Positions 22,369 through 34,895 of a stretch of 64,000 nucleotides of DNA are shown piece by piece. A model generated the notes under the pieces. That model was given only the letters and a program-made list of their open reading frames with translations. It did no database searches and had not been told where the DNA came from. Both the position numbers and the translations under genes were made by a program. The stretch covers positions 1,116,001-1,180,000 of the forward strand of contig CANUEZ040000062.1 in assembly GCA_948099385.1 (NCBI GenBank). Reading direction: 5' to 3'. The first letter of the stretch is position 1. Each line of letters opens with the position of its first letter. The stretch is from Fasciola hepatica. Lineage: Eukaryota > Platyhelminthes > Trematoda > Plagiorchiida > Fasciolidae.

Positions 22369-22731
22369 TGTAGAAGCATCTCGGACACGAAACTCACTAA
22401 AATGCAATGGTGAGCTTGAAGCTTAGGCCCGCCTTATTTAAGAATAGGCATTGGCACTGAGGCTCATTTGGGAGTGACAACCGCCCCCCAGGAGCGGCCA
22501 ATTCCGGTGTCAGGTGTCCCTTTAGCTATAAGCAATGTTACCCTTCGAATCTTTCTTCCCAGCCACATAAGGTGGCTTGTAGTCAGGACAAAATGCCTCA
22601 AAATAATTTCATTCATCCAAACCCGATTCAATCAGTGCGGTATCATAATCTTCTTCAGTCGGACACATGGGCCTATCTTAGAGGTGCTGTAGGACGTTTG
22701 GGTGATTCTCGTTAGTCGTTCGTTGAGGCAC
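22369..22731 (+). repeat. 3' LTR of gypsy 1
   Basis: It begins TGTAGAAG directly after the polypurine tract; from 22384 it matches the 5' LTR. The end is set where the two copies stop matching; a CA terminus is not evident, so the true end may be a few bases away. Confidence 0.8.
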
Positions 22732-23514
22732 GTGGCTGACTTAGCAAATGTCGACCAAGTTCTTCGATAGGTCATTAATTTGGCTAAGTTGGGTTCCTTT
22801 AATCGACTGGTTGTTTGAAGCCTACTTTGCCCAGGTCCATCCGGTACCGGCAAAGTCGAGAGCGCCGCCGTCTTGCGTCACGCGACTCAGGCGGCAAGGC
22901 GCACTCTAGCTCGGCAGCTCCGATGGTTAGCTCGTTCAGTCCCCCGTCTTCTGCTGTTACGCGGGATAACCAATATAATTACTAAATCCATCCATTACCA
23001 TAGTTCTGCGTCTCCATTCGGAAATCGTGCGTGCTTTTTACCCACCCTCCAAGGCAAAGTGAACGTATAATTTAGGTTGTCTTATTATTTCCTTTTCCCA
23101 TCGTTTAAGCTAGGATTTGTTTTGCACCTAGTAGTAACAGTTATTCGCACTGAAGCTGGGAAATGTTGGCGTAACTTTTGCGATACACCTCCAAGCATCT
23201 GTAAATTATTACCGCGGAAAATAAAGAAGCACTTTACTAGGAAAACTATATCTGTACTTAGCAAAGGTCACTCTTCGGGCCCATCAATAAAGTACTTAGC
23301 GATTGTTGGCTAGGCCACATTTTATAGTTATCCCCTCCTCCTTGGCTGGAACCCTAATCCCACTTCGTCCATACGGTGAAAGCACCGGTTCAACCCTATT
23401 AGTAATTATCCTAGTTGACGTCCCGTAGAATTTCATCCTTGTTTCATGCCAAGGCTCTTTGCAATCGTCAAATAAGCGGCAAAACTAGTTGATCATTCGA
23501 AGCCCACCTCCAGA
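22732..23514. other. No gene recognised; possibly LINE C1 5' UTR on its right side
   Basis: The sequence changes from GC-rich (22850-22960) to AT-rich. No domain is visible. The LINE C1 ORF1 match starts close to 23515. Confidence 0.35.
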
Positions 23515-25942
23515 ATGCTCAGCTTCAAAAGAAGCAGATCAGCCAGTAAGGTTCTGCAATGTGTAGTTAGACGTCTCCCATTTACTACGCCATGCTCGGT
23601 CTCAATAACGAACATCCACGGTGACACTCACAGCAAAATTGACAGCCTCTCACAACATATGAGCTCACCTGAATCACAAATTGAAGCTATTGATAGAGCC
23701 ACCAGAATTCTGACTCTACTGGCTCAACTTCTCGAGCCCTCTGGGATAACCACGGACAGAAGTTTGGCTGCCACGCGTGACTTTGTTGACAGTAAGCCCT
23801 CAGAGGTTTCGAAATGAATACGAAATTATGACCACGCCATTGTGTTTAACATTTCTGAAGGAGCCTCACTCAACATAGTCAGCAGCACGTTGCCAAAGTC
23901 CACTGACATGGAAACGGTGACATGCCGCAGCAGCAGACCACGAAAACAAAGAGAACGGCACCAGTGCCCCTGGTTTTCCAACTTTCGAAATCATGGACAG
24001 CCAGTGTAATGTCCATGTTGATTGAAATATTCCTCTTCTGCTCACATTCCTATACTCTATGACCAATTTTGGACTGCCTTCTCCAACCTAATTCATGCTG
24101 ACACTGTTTTGTGGTCGGCAATTATTCTACTCGTGGTGCACTTACTTTTTCTTTTCATGGTTGTGCTTTCTTACTGAGATTACTTTAAGGACAGTTGGTA
24201 CGGTAGTGAGATGCACTGATTCAACATAGTTTTGTTTTATTACTCCTCGATTTCACTTTCTCGCTCACGTCGACTGACCGTAGACGTTCAGCTCGTTTAC
24301 GCTGGTTTTTGGCTGCCACGCTCAGGAAATTGTTCTTTGGGCCTGATTAAGCATGGAAAAATTGTCCTATTTGTTTGGACTTCAGGACAAGTATGTATTA
24401 TTTTCTCTTTTTGGCCAACTGTTCCTATTTTTACAGAATTTGTCCTATTTTTGACTACCTTTTTGGATGTATAGTGACTGAGACTCACTGTCAACAGTAT
24501 GATCTTGGTTGTGCTTATATTTTTACTCGCTAATAGTACCGTAGAATTTGCAGAGCAATCGTGGTCTTGATTTGGGTTGTGCATCGATTTGGGCTACGCG
24601 TTGCTTTGAGCTCCAAGGTGCTACCCAGAACGAGTGAAGCTTATTAGTCGGTGAATCGATAACTGAATCGTTGGCCAGGCTTCATCCGGACCAGGATTTG
24701 AGAGTTCCGGTCGTTAAAGCCAGTGATTTTATTCATAAACGAAGCGGTATCACTGTTGACTCACCATACAGGGCATTCAAGTGACATCTGTCAAAACGCC
24801 ACTACAAAGAGAAGTGCTTAAAAATTTGAACACTCTCAAACATCCAGGACGGGAATCTGCCGGAATGACACCTACCCCCTGCGTTCCCCCAACCCAATCT
24901 GAGTAGCCAACGTCTGCCAGCCAGCCGTTATCTGATGTAGACCTTGATTCGACGCCCAAGCATCCTCCAAATCTGTCAGACTCCAAGTACCCCAGACTCA
25001 CCAGTAATGTCATGGATGCCTGAGGCTCGAATCCACCGAGTCCTGCCGGTCAGCCTAGCCCTGTGCATAAAAAAAGGCTACCGAAATCGCGTAGCCTCCC
25101 TAAACTAACAATGTTGCCTCGCTGCCCCGCGGCGACACAAACTAACGTACGGTACTTCTTGTACCCACCCCCTAGCTGCGACTAAATCCTATCCACGGTA
25201 TCGCACCATAACACAGCCAGGTCATTCTCGATGAAATCAGACCCTTCATTCCGTGGAGCATACCACCGCAACCAAACCGCAGAGAACTAGCGTCCCTAAG
25301 GACTCAAGCTCTTTGTTGCCATCTGACTTATCACCCATGGGCCGAAAGTTGGTACCGCTTTGTACTCAGCCTCCAATGCAGAGTGTCGGCACCCACGGAA
25401 ACCCATGGCCGCCAATCCGAAATTTGGCAACCCGCCCTCCATCCCTGTTGAAGGCCCCAACGTCTGGTCTACTAGGCAGCTACCTTCCTATATCGCCAGG
25501 CTACACACCGATTGTCTTTCAAAAATTACAACGGACCAGATACCCTAGTTGGGTGTTACTAATGCCGGGGCCAACAATTTCTGTTCCTAAAAAGGACAGC
25601 TTCCGAAGCCGAAATTTCTCTCAGCGCAGTCCTAGCTCAACGCGCTTTTATCCGGACGACGCCTCCAACCCACCTTACAGCTATTATTTAAAGCTAAATC
25701 TGCCCAGTTCATCATTTTCTAACCTTTCTGTGCCTCCACCATTTATCCTGTTAGTTCCACCACCATACCAACATTTTCGTTTTGTTCCAGCAGTGCCCAT
25801 CCCATTGCAGTACTTTTACCCGCGAGACATCCACAAACCCCCTCAGTGTAGGTGTCATTCACCCTGTGGCCTCCAATCCTGCAACCCCTCCTTTCTTCTA
25901 GTCTTTATGAACCACTTTCCAAAACTGGCTTCTTGCCAGTAG
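23515..25942 (+). pseudogene. LINE C1 ORF1, degraded and interrupted
   Basis: 23515-24000 aligns with LINE A ORF1: LAATRDFVDS, a stop (23815-23817), then YDHAIVFNISEG (A: NNAIVFNIPDQ). After a gap the match continues with DFIHKRSGITV (near 24725), TPLQREVLK (near 24800; A: TPLQREVHK) and DVDLDSTPK (near 24940; A: TVDLDSTPI). 25253-25942 is an open Pro-rich stretch like the C-terminal part of the A protein. The interval of about 24067-24680 has no counterpart in A and looks like a later insertion. Confidence 0.65.
24067..24680. other. Probable insertion inside LINE C1 ORF1
   Basis: This is about 0.6 kb without a counterpart in LINE A, placed between two ORF1 segments that are nearly adjacent in A. 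It is T-rich, with no coding motif recognised. The ends are approximate and no terminal repeats were identified. Confidence 0.45.
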
Positions 25943-26462
25943 CTCAGACCTTTGGTAGCACACCGAAATCCGCAGTCCAACCACGAGTGTTCGCGCTACC
26001 CCTTTCCAAAGTAAACCTCATATACTCCCTCCACCAACACCCGATTCCTATCCTATCCCATCCGATCAAGCCGCATCGACAAGCAGCGAAGACACCTCAT
26101 GCTCTCCTAGTTCCTACCTTCGGAGGCCTGCGCTTACGGCACAACACCATCCACTGTCAAAGTTGCCACATGGGCAAGACAGTGTATTTCATAACCCCAT
26201 ATTCTGTCGTCGCACTCAGGCATCAAATCATCTCAACAGGACAAGTAGCCAGGCTACTTAGCCAAAAGTCTTCTTGCTCATTTCGTATTATCCCGAACTC
26301 AATCGTATCCGGGTTGTCCACTGCTGATTCCCCCGAAGCCATCGACGAAATGTCCAAAGCCCGCTTTTCTTATTTAATGATAGCTTTAACTCACGCCACT
26401 TCCCCCGTATATCTTCCGTCCAATAATTCCCCTACTCTACCCAGCCCAGACACGCACCTCCA

Positions 26463-27728
26463 CATAAATGGGTTATCCCTAATCTCATTTAACTCCCAGC
26501 CCATTCTAAGTAAGCTTCCCCAACAAAAACACTATTTTGTAGCATCGAATTTTGACATCACCCTTATCGCCGAAACCTGGCTCGCGGAGCACTCAGCCAC
26601 AAGTGAAATTCTGCTTGAGGGGTACGAGGTTCTTAGAGTAAATAGGGCTGACGGACGCGGGGGTGGGTGCCTAGTGTACATATAGCACCTCAATTCAGTG
26701 TCACCCATCAGACATATCATACTCGACTCAATCCCGAGTTCTCTATTGCTCACAATTCAGTTCTCAACTATGGCCATGCACATTGGTTGTGTCTCCCGCC
26801 CGCCCTTCTTTAATACTGCAGACTTATCGCCTTCAGTTGGAGCATTTTGTTACCTTCCACTGGTACCTTCGGCAGCGAAATTCATAACCGGTGATTTCAA
26901 CTGGCCTAAAATATCCTGGACCAACCTCCCAGCACCTCCCAACTTAATAGACTCCGTCTCCCATACTGATGTTGTAGTTTGGGGGCAGAATGTTCAAACC
27001 CTTATAAGTGAAGACAATATCCTAGATCTTATATTCGCCCACAGCATTTCCAAATTTCCGGTTTACGTTCTGCTTGAACATCCGAGAAGTGACCATAAGA
27101 TAGTGGCTGGTAATCGTTCATCCCACCTTATCCACCAGGCTATCTGACTCCAGTCAAGACACCTCGCCATTGAACTGGAAAAGTTCTGCCCATTTTTATT
27201 GGTAACCAAGTTTGGGGCAGTATTTTGTAACGGCCAACCCCCAACGGGCAGCTGATCACCTTGACCTCAACATGGGAAACTGCCTCTTGAAGCTTGATCC
27301 GTTTGTCTAAACCTCCCCTCTTAGGAAATTCAAACTTGCCTCCCTCAAAAAACGTATGCTAAGATGCAAAGATTTTACCTCTGAAGCCACGATTCCTCCC
27401 TTCTCGTGAGGCTACCACATCTTCCTGATATTGTCCGGAAATTAAAGGAAGCCCAGCTTCGCAATTAAGAGGCTAAAGCTCTGAGTTATCCCAATGAAGC
27501 ACTGAAACTGTCACTCATAAAGAAGTCTAGGAACTCGATGGCAGATACCACTATTCACTACTTTGTGTTACCAAATAAAACTTCGGGCACCCCGTCCGAT
27601 GTTGTTGAGGCATTTTCCCGTAACTTCGCCAGTTATATGGCCCCAGCCTCGGAAAAACCTTCCCCGAATCCTCTTGATGCCACCAGCTTTTCTCTTTATC
27701 CGTCCCCTCCTTTGCATTGCAATCTCGC
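26463..27728 (+). pseudogene. LINE C1 endonuclease and start of RT
   Basis: The landmarks are SFNSQPILSK, DITLIAETWLAEH, GRGGGCLVYI followed by a stop (26683), IGCVSRPPF, FITGDFNWPKISW (catalytic-site GDFN kept), SEDNILDLIFAHS and RSDHKIV. 27150-27530 is a decayed linker. 27538-27700 aligns with the first residues of A's RT frame (SDVVEAFSRNFASYM against PVAIAQALNSYFAAS). Several stops are present. Confidence 0.75.
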
Positions 27729-29129
27729 CAGGATGTGATCCGCGTAACTGAAACTCAACTTACCGATAAGACTCCCCTTTGACACATCTCCATACCAGGT
27801 TGTAGTACATTCCCTACAAGCAAATCTGAGAGACATGGTGGTTAATGTCTAGTTTATTTTATAGAACAGTCTTGGAACACACTTGCTCCAACTTTCTGCC
27901 CTTGATAAGGTCGAAGACCGTCTGGATCTCTATACCACTGCTTCAAAGATTGCTCGTCATTGGTTGCGTTTACTGTCCGCCGGAGCTGTAACACGGTTGA
28001 TGTAAATGCAATCAGCGATGCTTTAATTCACGTAACTGAAATCCCGAAAGCCAACAAATAATAGCGGAGAGATTCGGCTTCCCTGGCATCTGTCGGGCGA
28101 CCCCGGAATCCTCTCCCAAATTATATAATCCTATCTTCTTGATCCGTGCAGAAGGATGGAGGCGACACGTAACATCATCAACCGGAAGGAACAATATTCT
28201 TCACCTTATCCTTATTTAGGGCCTCCAGGACATAAAGACGTAGTGAACTCGATTGTCATGGGAAAATGACCGTTTTCTGGACACCATTTTGGATGCACTT
28301 CCTCTATGATCTTTTCTGATGTTTGACATCGATCTCATTGTTTTGTTCGGTAGCGTACTTTTTCCAAGGTTTCCTTTGACCTCGTCTTGAATCACTTTCA
28401 CTTTCGGTCCTTTGCCGACAGTACGCGCTCGCGTTTCGTTTTTAGCACGGCCGTTGCGTTCATATCCCTTCAGTGTACCTCTCGTACGGTGCTGTTTCAG
28501 AGCCACGACAAAAAGATTACACCTTTGCATCTGTAAACCGATTTGCGTCTTTATTCGTGCGATAAGGGGATAACGTTGATATTTCGCTTCCGGGCCGGTA
28601 AGAGGACACGTTTTTTAGCCTCCCTGATACGTCTTCTATAAAGGCAAACTTTCTTATCCACTCTTTTCGTTGTGATCATAAGGTCATAACCATATCACCA
28701 CGAAAGTCCTCAAAACCGGAAATATTTCCGCGATGCAAATCAGGACGTTTCATCCGCTATCCTGCGCAATGAGACCTGAGATGAATTCTTCCTAACATTT
28801 GATCCTCAGCTGAAGTCGGATGTGATGTGCTGCAACTTATTCTGTTCTCTAAATATCATCTCTCCCGAGATAGTCGAAGCCCGTGTGAGAAGGACCCATG
28901 GGCGACAAAAAGTGCGGAGTAAATTCGAGAAGCTGCAACTTGCCAACGAAAGGACCAATGACCTCTCTATCCCCCTCTACTTCAGCCACTTATAACGCCA
29001 GCTACCAAGCGAAAAAGAGAACCAACTGAAAAAGCAGGAACTGCACGCTCTTAACCAGCCGAATAAAATCCCCACTTCTCTAGCCTTAATAAAATTTAAA
29101 ACCCTTGCAGTAAAACCAAAATTCCATAT
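27729..29129 (+). pseudogene. LINE C2 endonuclease fragment with a 0.4 kb insertion
   Basis: Segments match LINE A in order: VTETQLTDKTP, VIGCVYCPPEL (A: HIGCIYRPPGS), AEGWRRHVTSSTGRNNILHL (A: VGRWIQHVTVPTRGNNILDL), then after a gap RCDHKVITISPR (A: GSDHRMVSCTFV) and DPQLKSDVMCCNL. The gap of about 28215-28620 has no LINE counterpart. Stops are frequent. Confidence 0.65.
28215..28620. other. Probable insertion in LINE C2
   Basis: This segment of roughly 400 bases separates RGNNILDL-like and SDH-like endonuclease motifs that are about 20 codons apart in LINE A. I recognise no element type; a reverse frame here shows only basic, low-complexity protein. Confidence 0.4.
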
Positions 29130-30750
29130 TTGCAACTATCAGAAAACGTTTATATTAGCTCGCCGCAGCTAATCGCTGAGGCTCTCAGTAGATTCTTCTC
29201 TTCTAACCTCGAAGCAAACCACTATAGTCCAACCCAGGATCTCACCTCCTTGATTGCTGATACCTTATCACCCGTAGTATTCTCAGCGAACAAAATCATG
29301 AAGCTGTTAAATACCACCCAGCCCCTGGCCCGCCCTAGACCCTATGGTATCTCTTCAGCTCTGTTTCCTCTTGCCAGCCCCGACATTGTGTCGCTTTTTT
29401 CTGAACTTTTTATTCTCTCCATGCCAGATAGCATTTTCCCATCCCAGTGGAAAACATCCGTTATTAGTCACCTTCATAAGAAAGGTACCTTACATGACTC
29501 TGCTAACTACAGCCCCATAAACCACACTCCCAATATATTCAAGATAAAGGAACGAGTAGTTAAAGATAAGATTTTCCATTTCATCCCCGACCGTGGGTTT
29601 TGAAAATGAGAAACCAACATGGCCTCTTAATATCTAGGTCGCGCCTGTCCTGCCAACTTGGTTACCCCAATCTAATTACAATGTCAGCTGACTCCGGAAA
29701 GGCATTTATCGTCATCTTCCTTTATGTGACAAAAGCATCTGATCGCGTGCCCGGTGCTCGGCTGCTAACCAAGATGAAATTTAGCGGCATAGCAGACCCA
29801 TTTTCCTCTTGGTTGTCATCTTAGCATGAGGCCGCAAGCAGTAAACTCTGAGGGCTACCTCTTGTCACCCCAGCAAGTCACAAGTGACGTTAAACAAGAC
29901 GGCGTGTTAGGCTTACTTTTATTTCCTCTCTACGTTACCTATGTATTCAAAGTATTACAACGTGCCACCGCGGTTCATTTCGCCGATGATATCAAAATTG
30001 TCCATTCCTTTGAACCCCAAAAGTTGACCCATACTCTCACCGAAATATCTGACGACCGGATCGCTCTTGTCGTACGGAGAAACACCTGAAAAATGAGCTT
30101 CTCTACTGCTAAGAGTGCCGTTTTAAGGTGTGAAAGTCATATTCCTCCTGAATCCCTCGCCTTAGGCGGCTCGCACATTCCTATCACTCCGTTAGTACTA
30201 GATCTCGGCGCACAGAATTCCCGCACGTTGACTTTCCAAGAGCAAGTCACCCACCAGGTGGCCGAAACTAAGAGGACGATAGCCCTCTTCCACAGGACTT
30301 TTACAAAGGGTGCCAGCCAGCCCCTGATCTTCAAATCCCAAGCCAGACGGCAGCTCGAGTACTGCCCTCTGGTATACACTCATACTCGCAAATCAGATAG
30401 ACTTGCTATCGGAAGAGCTCAGTGACCCTTCACCAATCAAATGCCCGGTTCATCATCTCGTTTGAAATACAAGGGAGGATGTGAGCTACTAAAACTTGAA
30501 CTCCTGTAGCTGCAACTTATGATGCTCAATCTTTATCTTCTGTTCAACCTCCCACATTCTGGAGCGCATACGCCCATCACCGATCTATGTTTCGCTCAAG
30601 ACACATCCTACCCCATTCGTAACCGAAGTCATAATAGTAAATTTCCATACTGCAGAAAAACCCAAGAAAAAGGTTCTTCACCACCGTCTATTTTAGAGTT
30701 TAGAATAGAATCCCTGGAGACATTCGGGCCTGCTAGACACTGGGCCGATT
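29130..30750 (+). pseudogene. LINE C2 reverse transcriptase
   Basis: Frames 29130-29603, 29600-29824, 29826-30089, 30093-30425 and 30519 onward give successive RT blocks: FPSQWKTSVISHLHKKGT, YSPINHTPNIFKIKERV, QHGLLISRSRLSCQ, motif A FLYVTKASDRVPG (catalytic Asp replaced by Tyr), VKQDGVLGLLLFPLYVTYV, motif C HFADDIKIV (intact), RQLEYCPLVYTHTRKSDR and the tail. At least four frame changes or stops separate them. Confidence 0.85.
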
Positions 30751-31318
30751 CAGAATTGTCCCCAAAAATATCTAGATGTGGCCAAAGTACTGCAATTAAC
30801 CCATACGTGCAACACCTTGGAACAAACTTACAAGGTTTGCGTAAATTTTTGAGTAGATACGAGCGCTCTATCTTCTTCTATCTATCTCCATCATACTTGA
30901 GTGGCTGTTCAAAGTCCAAACTGGTCACACTCCTCTTTTTATTTTGCCCCCATGTGGCAACCCTAAATTCGATTTCGGCTACCACCATTCACATCCAGAT
31001 CATCATTCTTGCTCCTAGTTTCGGTCATTATGGTTGTATTCCCATTCCCTCCCAATGGTTCATAGCCCTCATTCTTCCCCATGTAGTCTATGTCCGAACA
31101 ACTAGATTTTGCTTTTCACCATTGACCACTGATCCTCAGCTAGGAGCATCCCGGACTACTTCTCTCAATTTTTATGTCTCCAGACGTCAACCGGCAAACT
31201 ATCTGGTCCACGTTTCCGGCTGAAAATCTGATACCCGCCCATCATCCAGTCGCTCACCCATTGAACCCGCACTCCAGGATCACTCACAATCTCTTAGACT
31301 ACTCCATCTCTAAGGCTA

Positions 31319-31535
31319 TGTGATCTCGACGAACATCATCTGCGCAGACCTCGCCGGTGCGGAACGCAGTCAGATCCACCGCTTTGACCGGTGCACATCG
31401 AACGTGCAGGACGTCTGCAACGACGTGCGGGCTCATCTAGGTTGATGGATTGAACCTCATGCTTCCAAAAGTGTTTCTAGGTTGAGTGTCCGGAGCTTGG
31501 CCAGCCCCACCCACTAGGACCGGTTGCGGATTGAA
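31319..31535 (+). repeat. Conserved GC-rich 3'-UTR block, LINE C2 copy
   Basis: It aligns with 17125-17350 (reverse) and 34896-35117. The flanking 400 bases upstream also align with LINE B (CCCCAGCCGGGAGCATCCC region near 17570 against CTCAGCTAGGAGCATCCC near 31136), so the block sits inside a longer LINE 3' region. Confidence 0.75.
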
Positions 31536-32869
31536 AGACAGACTAACCAAAATGCACCATACATACACTCAAAATGCATCAAACTTGCCGCTGTCTCCTC
31601 TAGCTAACATCTACATTCCATCGTGTTCGCTTCCGAATTCGCCATCACAACTTACTTCTCTTTAAGCCCTGCAAAATTCAATTTTTTCGGTGCATAACTA
31701 TAGCACACCTAATACCCCATCAACACACTCTACTCGTTGTTCCCGGCCCACTTCCCCGAGGTTGCATGCCAAGCCATTCGCCAGTCTTATTCGTAGACTT
31801 AGCCATTCCTCAGGATAATGCTCATCCCTTTTGGCTACTTTCATTGATATATTCGAAAACTAACGCACTTTTGGTTGCCATTTACTTCCGTATCAAAATC
31901 GCCAAACGGTAAATGTCACTGCGAAGTATATCTCTTAAGGTTCCCAAAACTCGACGATTCTGTGATTGTTTGCCTTGTCTGTCATTTCCGGTGTTCGCCT
32001 ACATAGGGCTATTGCATTACAGTACACTCATTTGAGAGTTATCATGTCCCACATATGCGCATCTGATAAGCAATTGTACCGCAAAGTTCTATTTTGTCGC
32101 CATCAAGCGGTCCGCCTTATATGAAGAAGGCAAATCGATAGTCTCCTACCCGTCACTTTATCATACTCGCCAGCTATGTATCTTTGCCAATGTTGCCGGT
32201 TAGGCACCACACATCGATTCATGGCCAGTTCCCATTTCTATGTCGATGCGTTATACCCCTCTCTTTTGAAAGCGAACAAGCCGCTCAAAGTCTACATGCC
32301 TCTATCCGGCTACCTTTTTTCCCCATCACCTTGGCAACCACAGTCCAGTTATTGTTAGCTTGTTATTATAAGACTGGATCTGCCGATACACGGCCAATGA
32401 ACTTTACAACTGACTGATTTTTCTTGTTCAGTATGCGTAGTACCACCTCACTTCATCGTCTCATCTAACATCCTTACCCCCTCGCATATTGCAAAGAGCT
32501 ATTGCTTGATTACGCCTTTTTCAGAAATTTTTCTTTTTCACGGTAACCATGCTTCCCTCAATCCAGTCTGGTCCCCTGGCAGGACAGTTTTCGTTCCATA
32601 GAACTTGTGTAGATCTTCCCTATTCCCAATCCACTCCACATGGATTCGGCGGGATCAGCCACCTGATCTTCAGTTTAAATTTGCCGGGTGCTACCATAAA
32701 AATTGGCTTAAACGCTTCCTCATACATTCAATCGCGTGCATATAATTGTACGATACTCCCCAAACTCGGATTCACCTTTCAACAGTACCGTTTGGTCCTG
32801 CATTGCAGTACGCTTCGGGGTCATCCAAAATAAAACATTAAATTATAAACATTTTTTCCAGACTCATTC

Positions 32870-34408
32870 ACACTACAAAGCACTTGCTCATCCTGGACCA
32901 GAAGGAGTAGCCCCAGCTGTAATCACCACCGGTGGATCGAACGTTCCACTTATATTACTGAATTTTTTACTATCTCACTCAAATTCAGCTTGACACATCT
33001 GAACTGGAAGCGTTTAGTCATCGTCCTACGAAGCAAAAGGGACCCGTCCACAAACTCGCCGAATACCGTCCCACTATCCACACCCTTGTCATTTCCAGGA
33101 TAATGAAGATGATTGTCAAAGAAAGCGATACCACCCATCTTCTCGCTTCAGAACTCCTCAGTAATGGGCAGCTGGGGTTTTTCAAATTGCGGTCATGCTT
33201 CTCATGCCAATTCGATTTCCTCAACCCAGTCACTGGGCCTGATGATACGGGGCGGGCATTTGTCATTGTCTACTTCTATACGTTGAGGGCCTTCGATCGT
33301 GCTCCATACCCCCATCTCATCGCCAAGTTGCGTTCATTTGGCCCTACTGGCCCACTGCTTCTTTGGTTTCAATCGTATTTCACTCATCCTTCTCAAGTGG
33401 TCCTCACCAACGGACATACATCTAACCCGGGACCTGTTACGAGCGGCGTCATGAAAGGCAGTTTAATAGGTCCTATTTTGTTTCTTATGTGAAATAATGA
33501 CTCACTGACTCTAGTAAGCCGTGGCACACTGTTCTTGACTACGGATGGCATGGAAAAAGTCTACCGCATAAATTCTAATTATGACTCCTCCACTTTTTGC
33601 AACGTTCCCGCGGATCTCTCTGCACTTGCCCGCTGGTTTCACCCCTGGATGATGAAGCTTTCCACTGACAAGTGCGAGGTCCTGACCTACAGATAACAAT
33701 TGCCCACTGGATCCTTAGCTCTTGTTAGGTTTTCACTTGCCGGTCGACCTGCCATCCGCGACTTGAGCCTCAACTATTCTAGCTCCCCCAACTTCTCTGG
33801 GCATGCCGCCATCAAACCGGCCAAAAACAGAAGAGGCCTGGCCCTTCTCTTCCGCTCCAGTAGTCCCCGAGACGGTACCATGGGCATCTACAAACCTCAC
33901 ATTAGGCCCTTGCTTGAATATTTCCTGATGATCTTTTCTAACGTGATAAAATTTGACACAGTTGCTCTAGAAAACATACGAAGGTGTTTCGCCAAACAAC
34001 TGCTTGGTTGGCGTATGTCTTTAAGCTATAGAGAACGGTGCCAGCATCTGAATTTTGACCCGCTCTCTCCGCCCTCTGAGACTAAACTTAGTCTTCTTGC
34101 ATAACCTGCTCAATGAACGGTCTTTTTCCTTTAACCCAGTAAGCTTTCAATGTGAAACCCCTCGTTCATTTGAGCACAAGCCTTTTAGTATCCCAGCTAG
34201 TTCAGCCCAATCGGCCATGCAGTCAAACTTTTTCCCTCGCGTCTACTCCATGTTCTGGAATAAGTTGTCCATCAACCTTCAAGCTTCTCAGGCCAAGTCC
34301 CGATTTCTATCGGCACCCATCACATATCTCAGAGTCATCAGTATATTTCAGCTATCTAATATGCACACCACTAGGGATATGGCGTACGAGAACGGCCTCG
34401 ACTTCTAA
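32870..34408 (+). pseudogene. LINE D reverse transcriptase
   Basis: The landmarks are GPEGVAPAVITTGGS, AEYRPTIHTLVISRIM, GQLGFFKLRSCFSCQ, motif A VYFYTLRAFDRAPY (catalytic Asp missing), VTSGVMKGSLIGPILFLM, motif C reading FLTTDGMEKV instead of FADDVKIV, LLEYFLMIFSNVIKFD, FPRVYSMFWNKLS and AYENGLDF. Frame changes occur near 33490 and 34080. Confidence 0.82.
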
Positions 34409-34895
34409 GGAAGACCTCTTCTTAGACCCCGCTCCCTCCAATTCAGGATCAAACCAGCGATAGTCAGTCTAATTTATCTGAATGAATTCTCAAAGCTTGA
34501 CTAGCCTTGGCCATTCCCGTAATGAGTAAACGGGACTGAAATACCATTTTTTCCCACTCCTTCCTTCCCCCTTCTCCCGTAATCTCAGACACTCTCATGC
34601 TTCGTCCTTTGTTGGTTTTTGTTCGTCTTCGATAAAAGTTAGCTCACAGCGGGGGCACATACTGACTACCTTTCTGTCTGTTCTCCCCTTCTAGTTCTCT
34701 CCCAGTGCGCTTTTCGCCCTTAACTTTGGCCAGCTGCCTTAGCATCATGAAGATCACTCTCATTATATACACACCTGGATAATGCTGCTATGTGATCGTT
34801 TACCAACCGCCGGCTTCACTGGTTCCGTCCCCTGAGACCTCTCGAAACCTGACTATCTCTTTGCGGACCTTATACTTTCATAGCTGAACTTGGCT

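Larger units (their letters stand above)
12286..22731 (+). mobile_element. Ty3/gypsy LTR retrotransposon 1 (CsRn1-like), defective, with nested LINE
   Basis: Two direct repeats (12286-12633 and 22384-22731) flank gag, protease, RT, RNase H and integrase in gypsy order. Features recalled from the CsRn1 group are the gag patterns, the Cys-rich CWY box, and the tail VSIDRLKP after the integrase. The RT is interrupted at about 15643 and resumes at about 19884; the insert is LINE B on the minus strand. A polypurine tract sits just before the 3' LTR. The body has several frameshifts and stops, and lost protease and integrase catalytic residues. I could not place a primer binding site or target-site duplication. 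Confidence 0.88.
23515..27728 (+). mobile_element. LINE copy C1 (same family as A), 5' half; continues after the C2 insertion at 32870
   Basis: It carries ORF1, endonuclease and the start of RT in the same order as LINE A. The RT match stops near 27728. It resumes at 32870 after about 25-30 missing residues, at a point where A reads SSHLGHDGVPP and this copy reads KALAHPGPEGVAP. The interval 27729-32869 is LINE C2. Many stops and frameshifts indicate an old copy. Confidence 0.7.
27729..32869 (+). mobile_element. LINE copy C2, 5'-truncated, inserted in LINE C1
   Basis: It starts inside the endonuclease (VIRVTETQLTDKTP, aligning with A's VIIVTETWLTDSVP) and runs through RT to about 30.75 kb. 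A 3' region of about 2.1 kb follows and ends with the same terminal 200 bases as LINE B (GATCTTCAGTTTAAATTTGC near 32670 and an AATAAA-type signal near 32831). LINE C1 coding sequence appears on both sides, which supports nesting. Confidence 0.75.
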
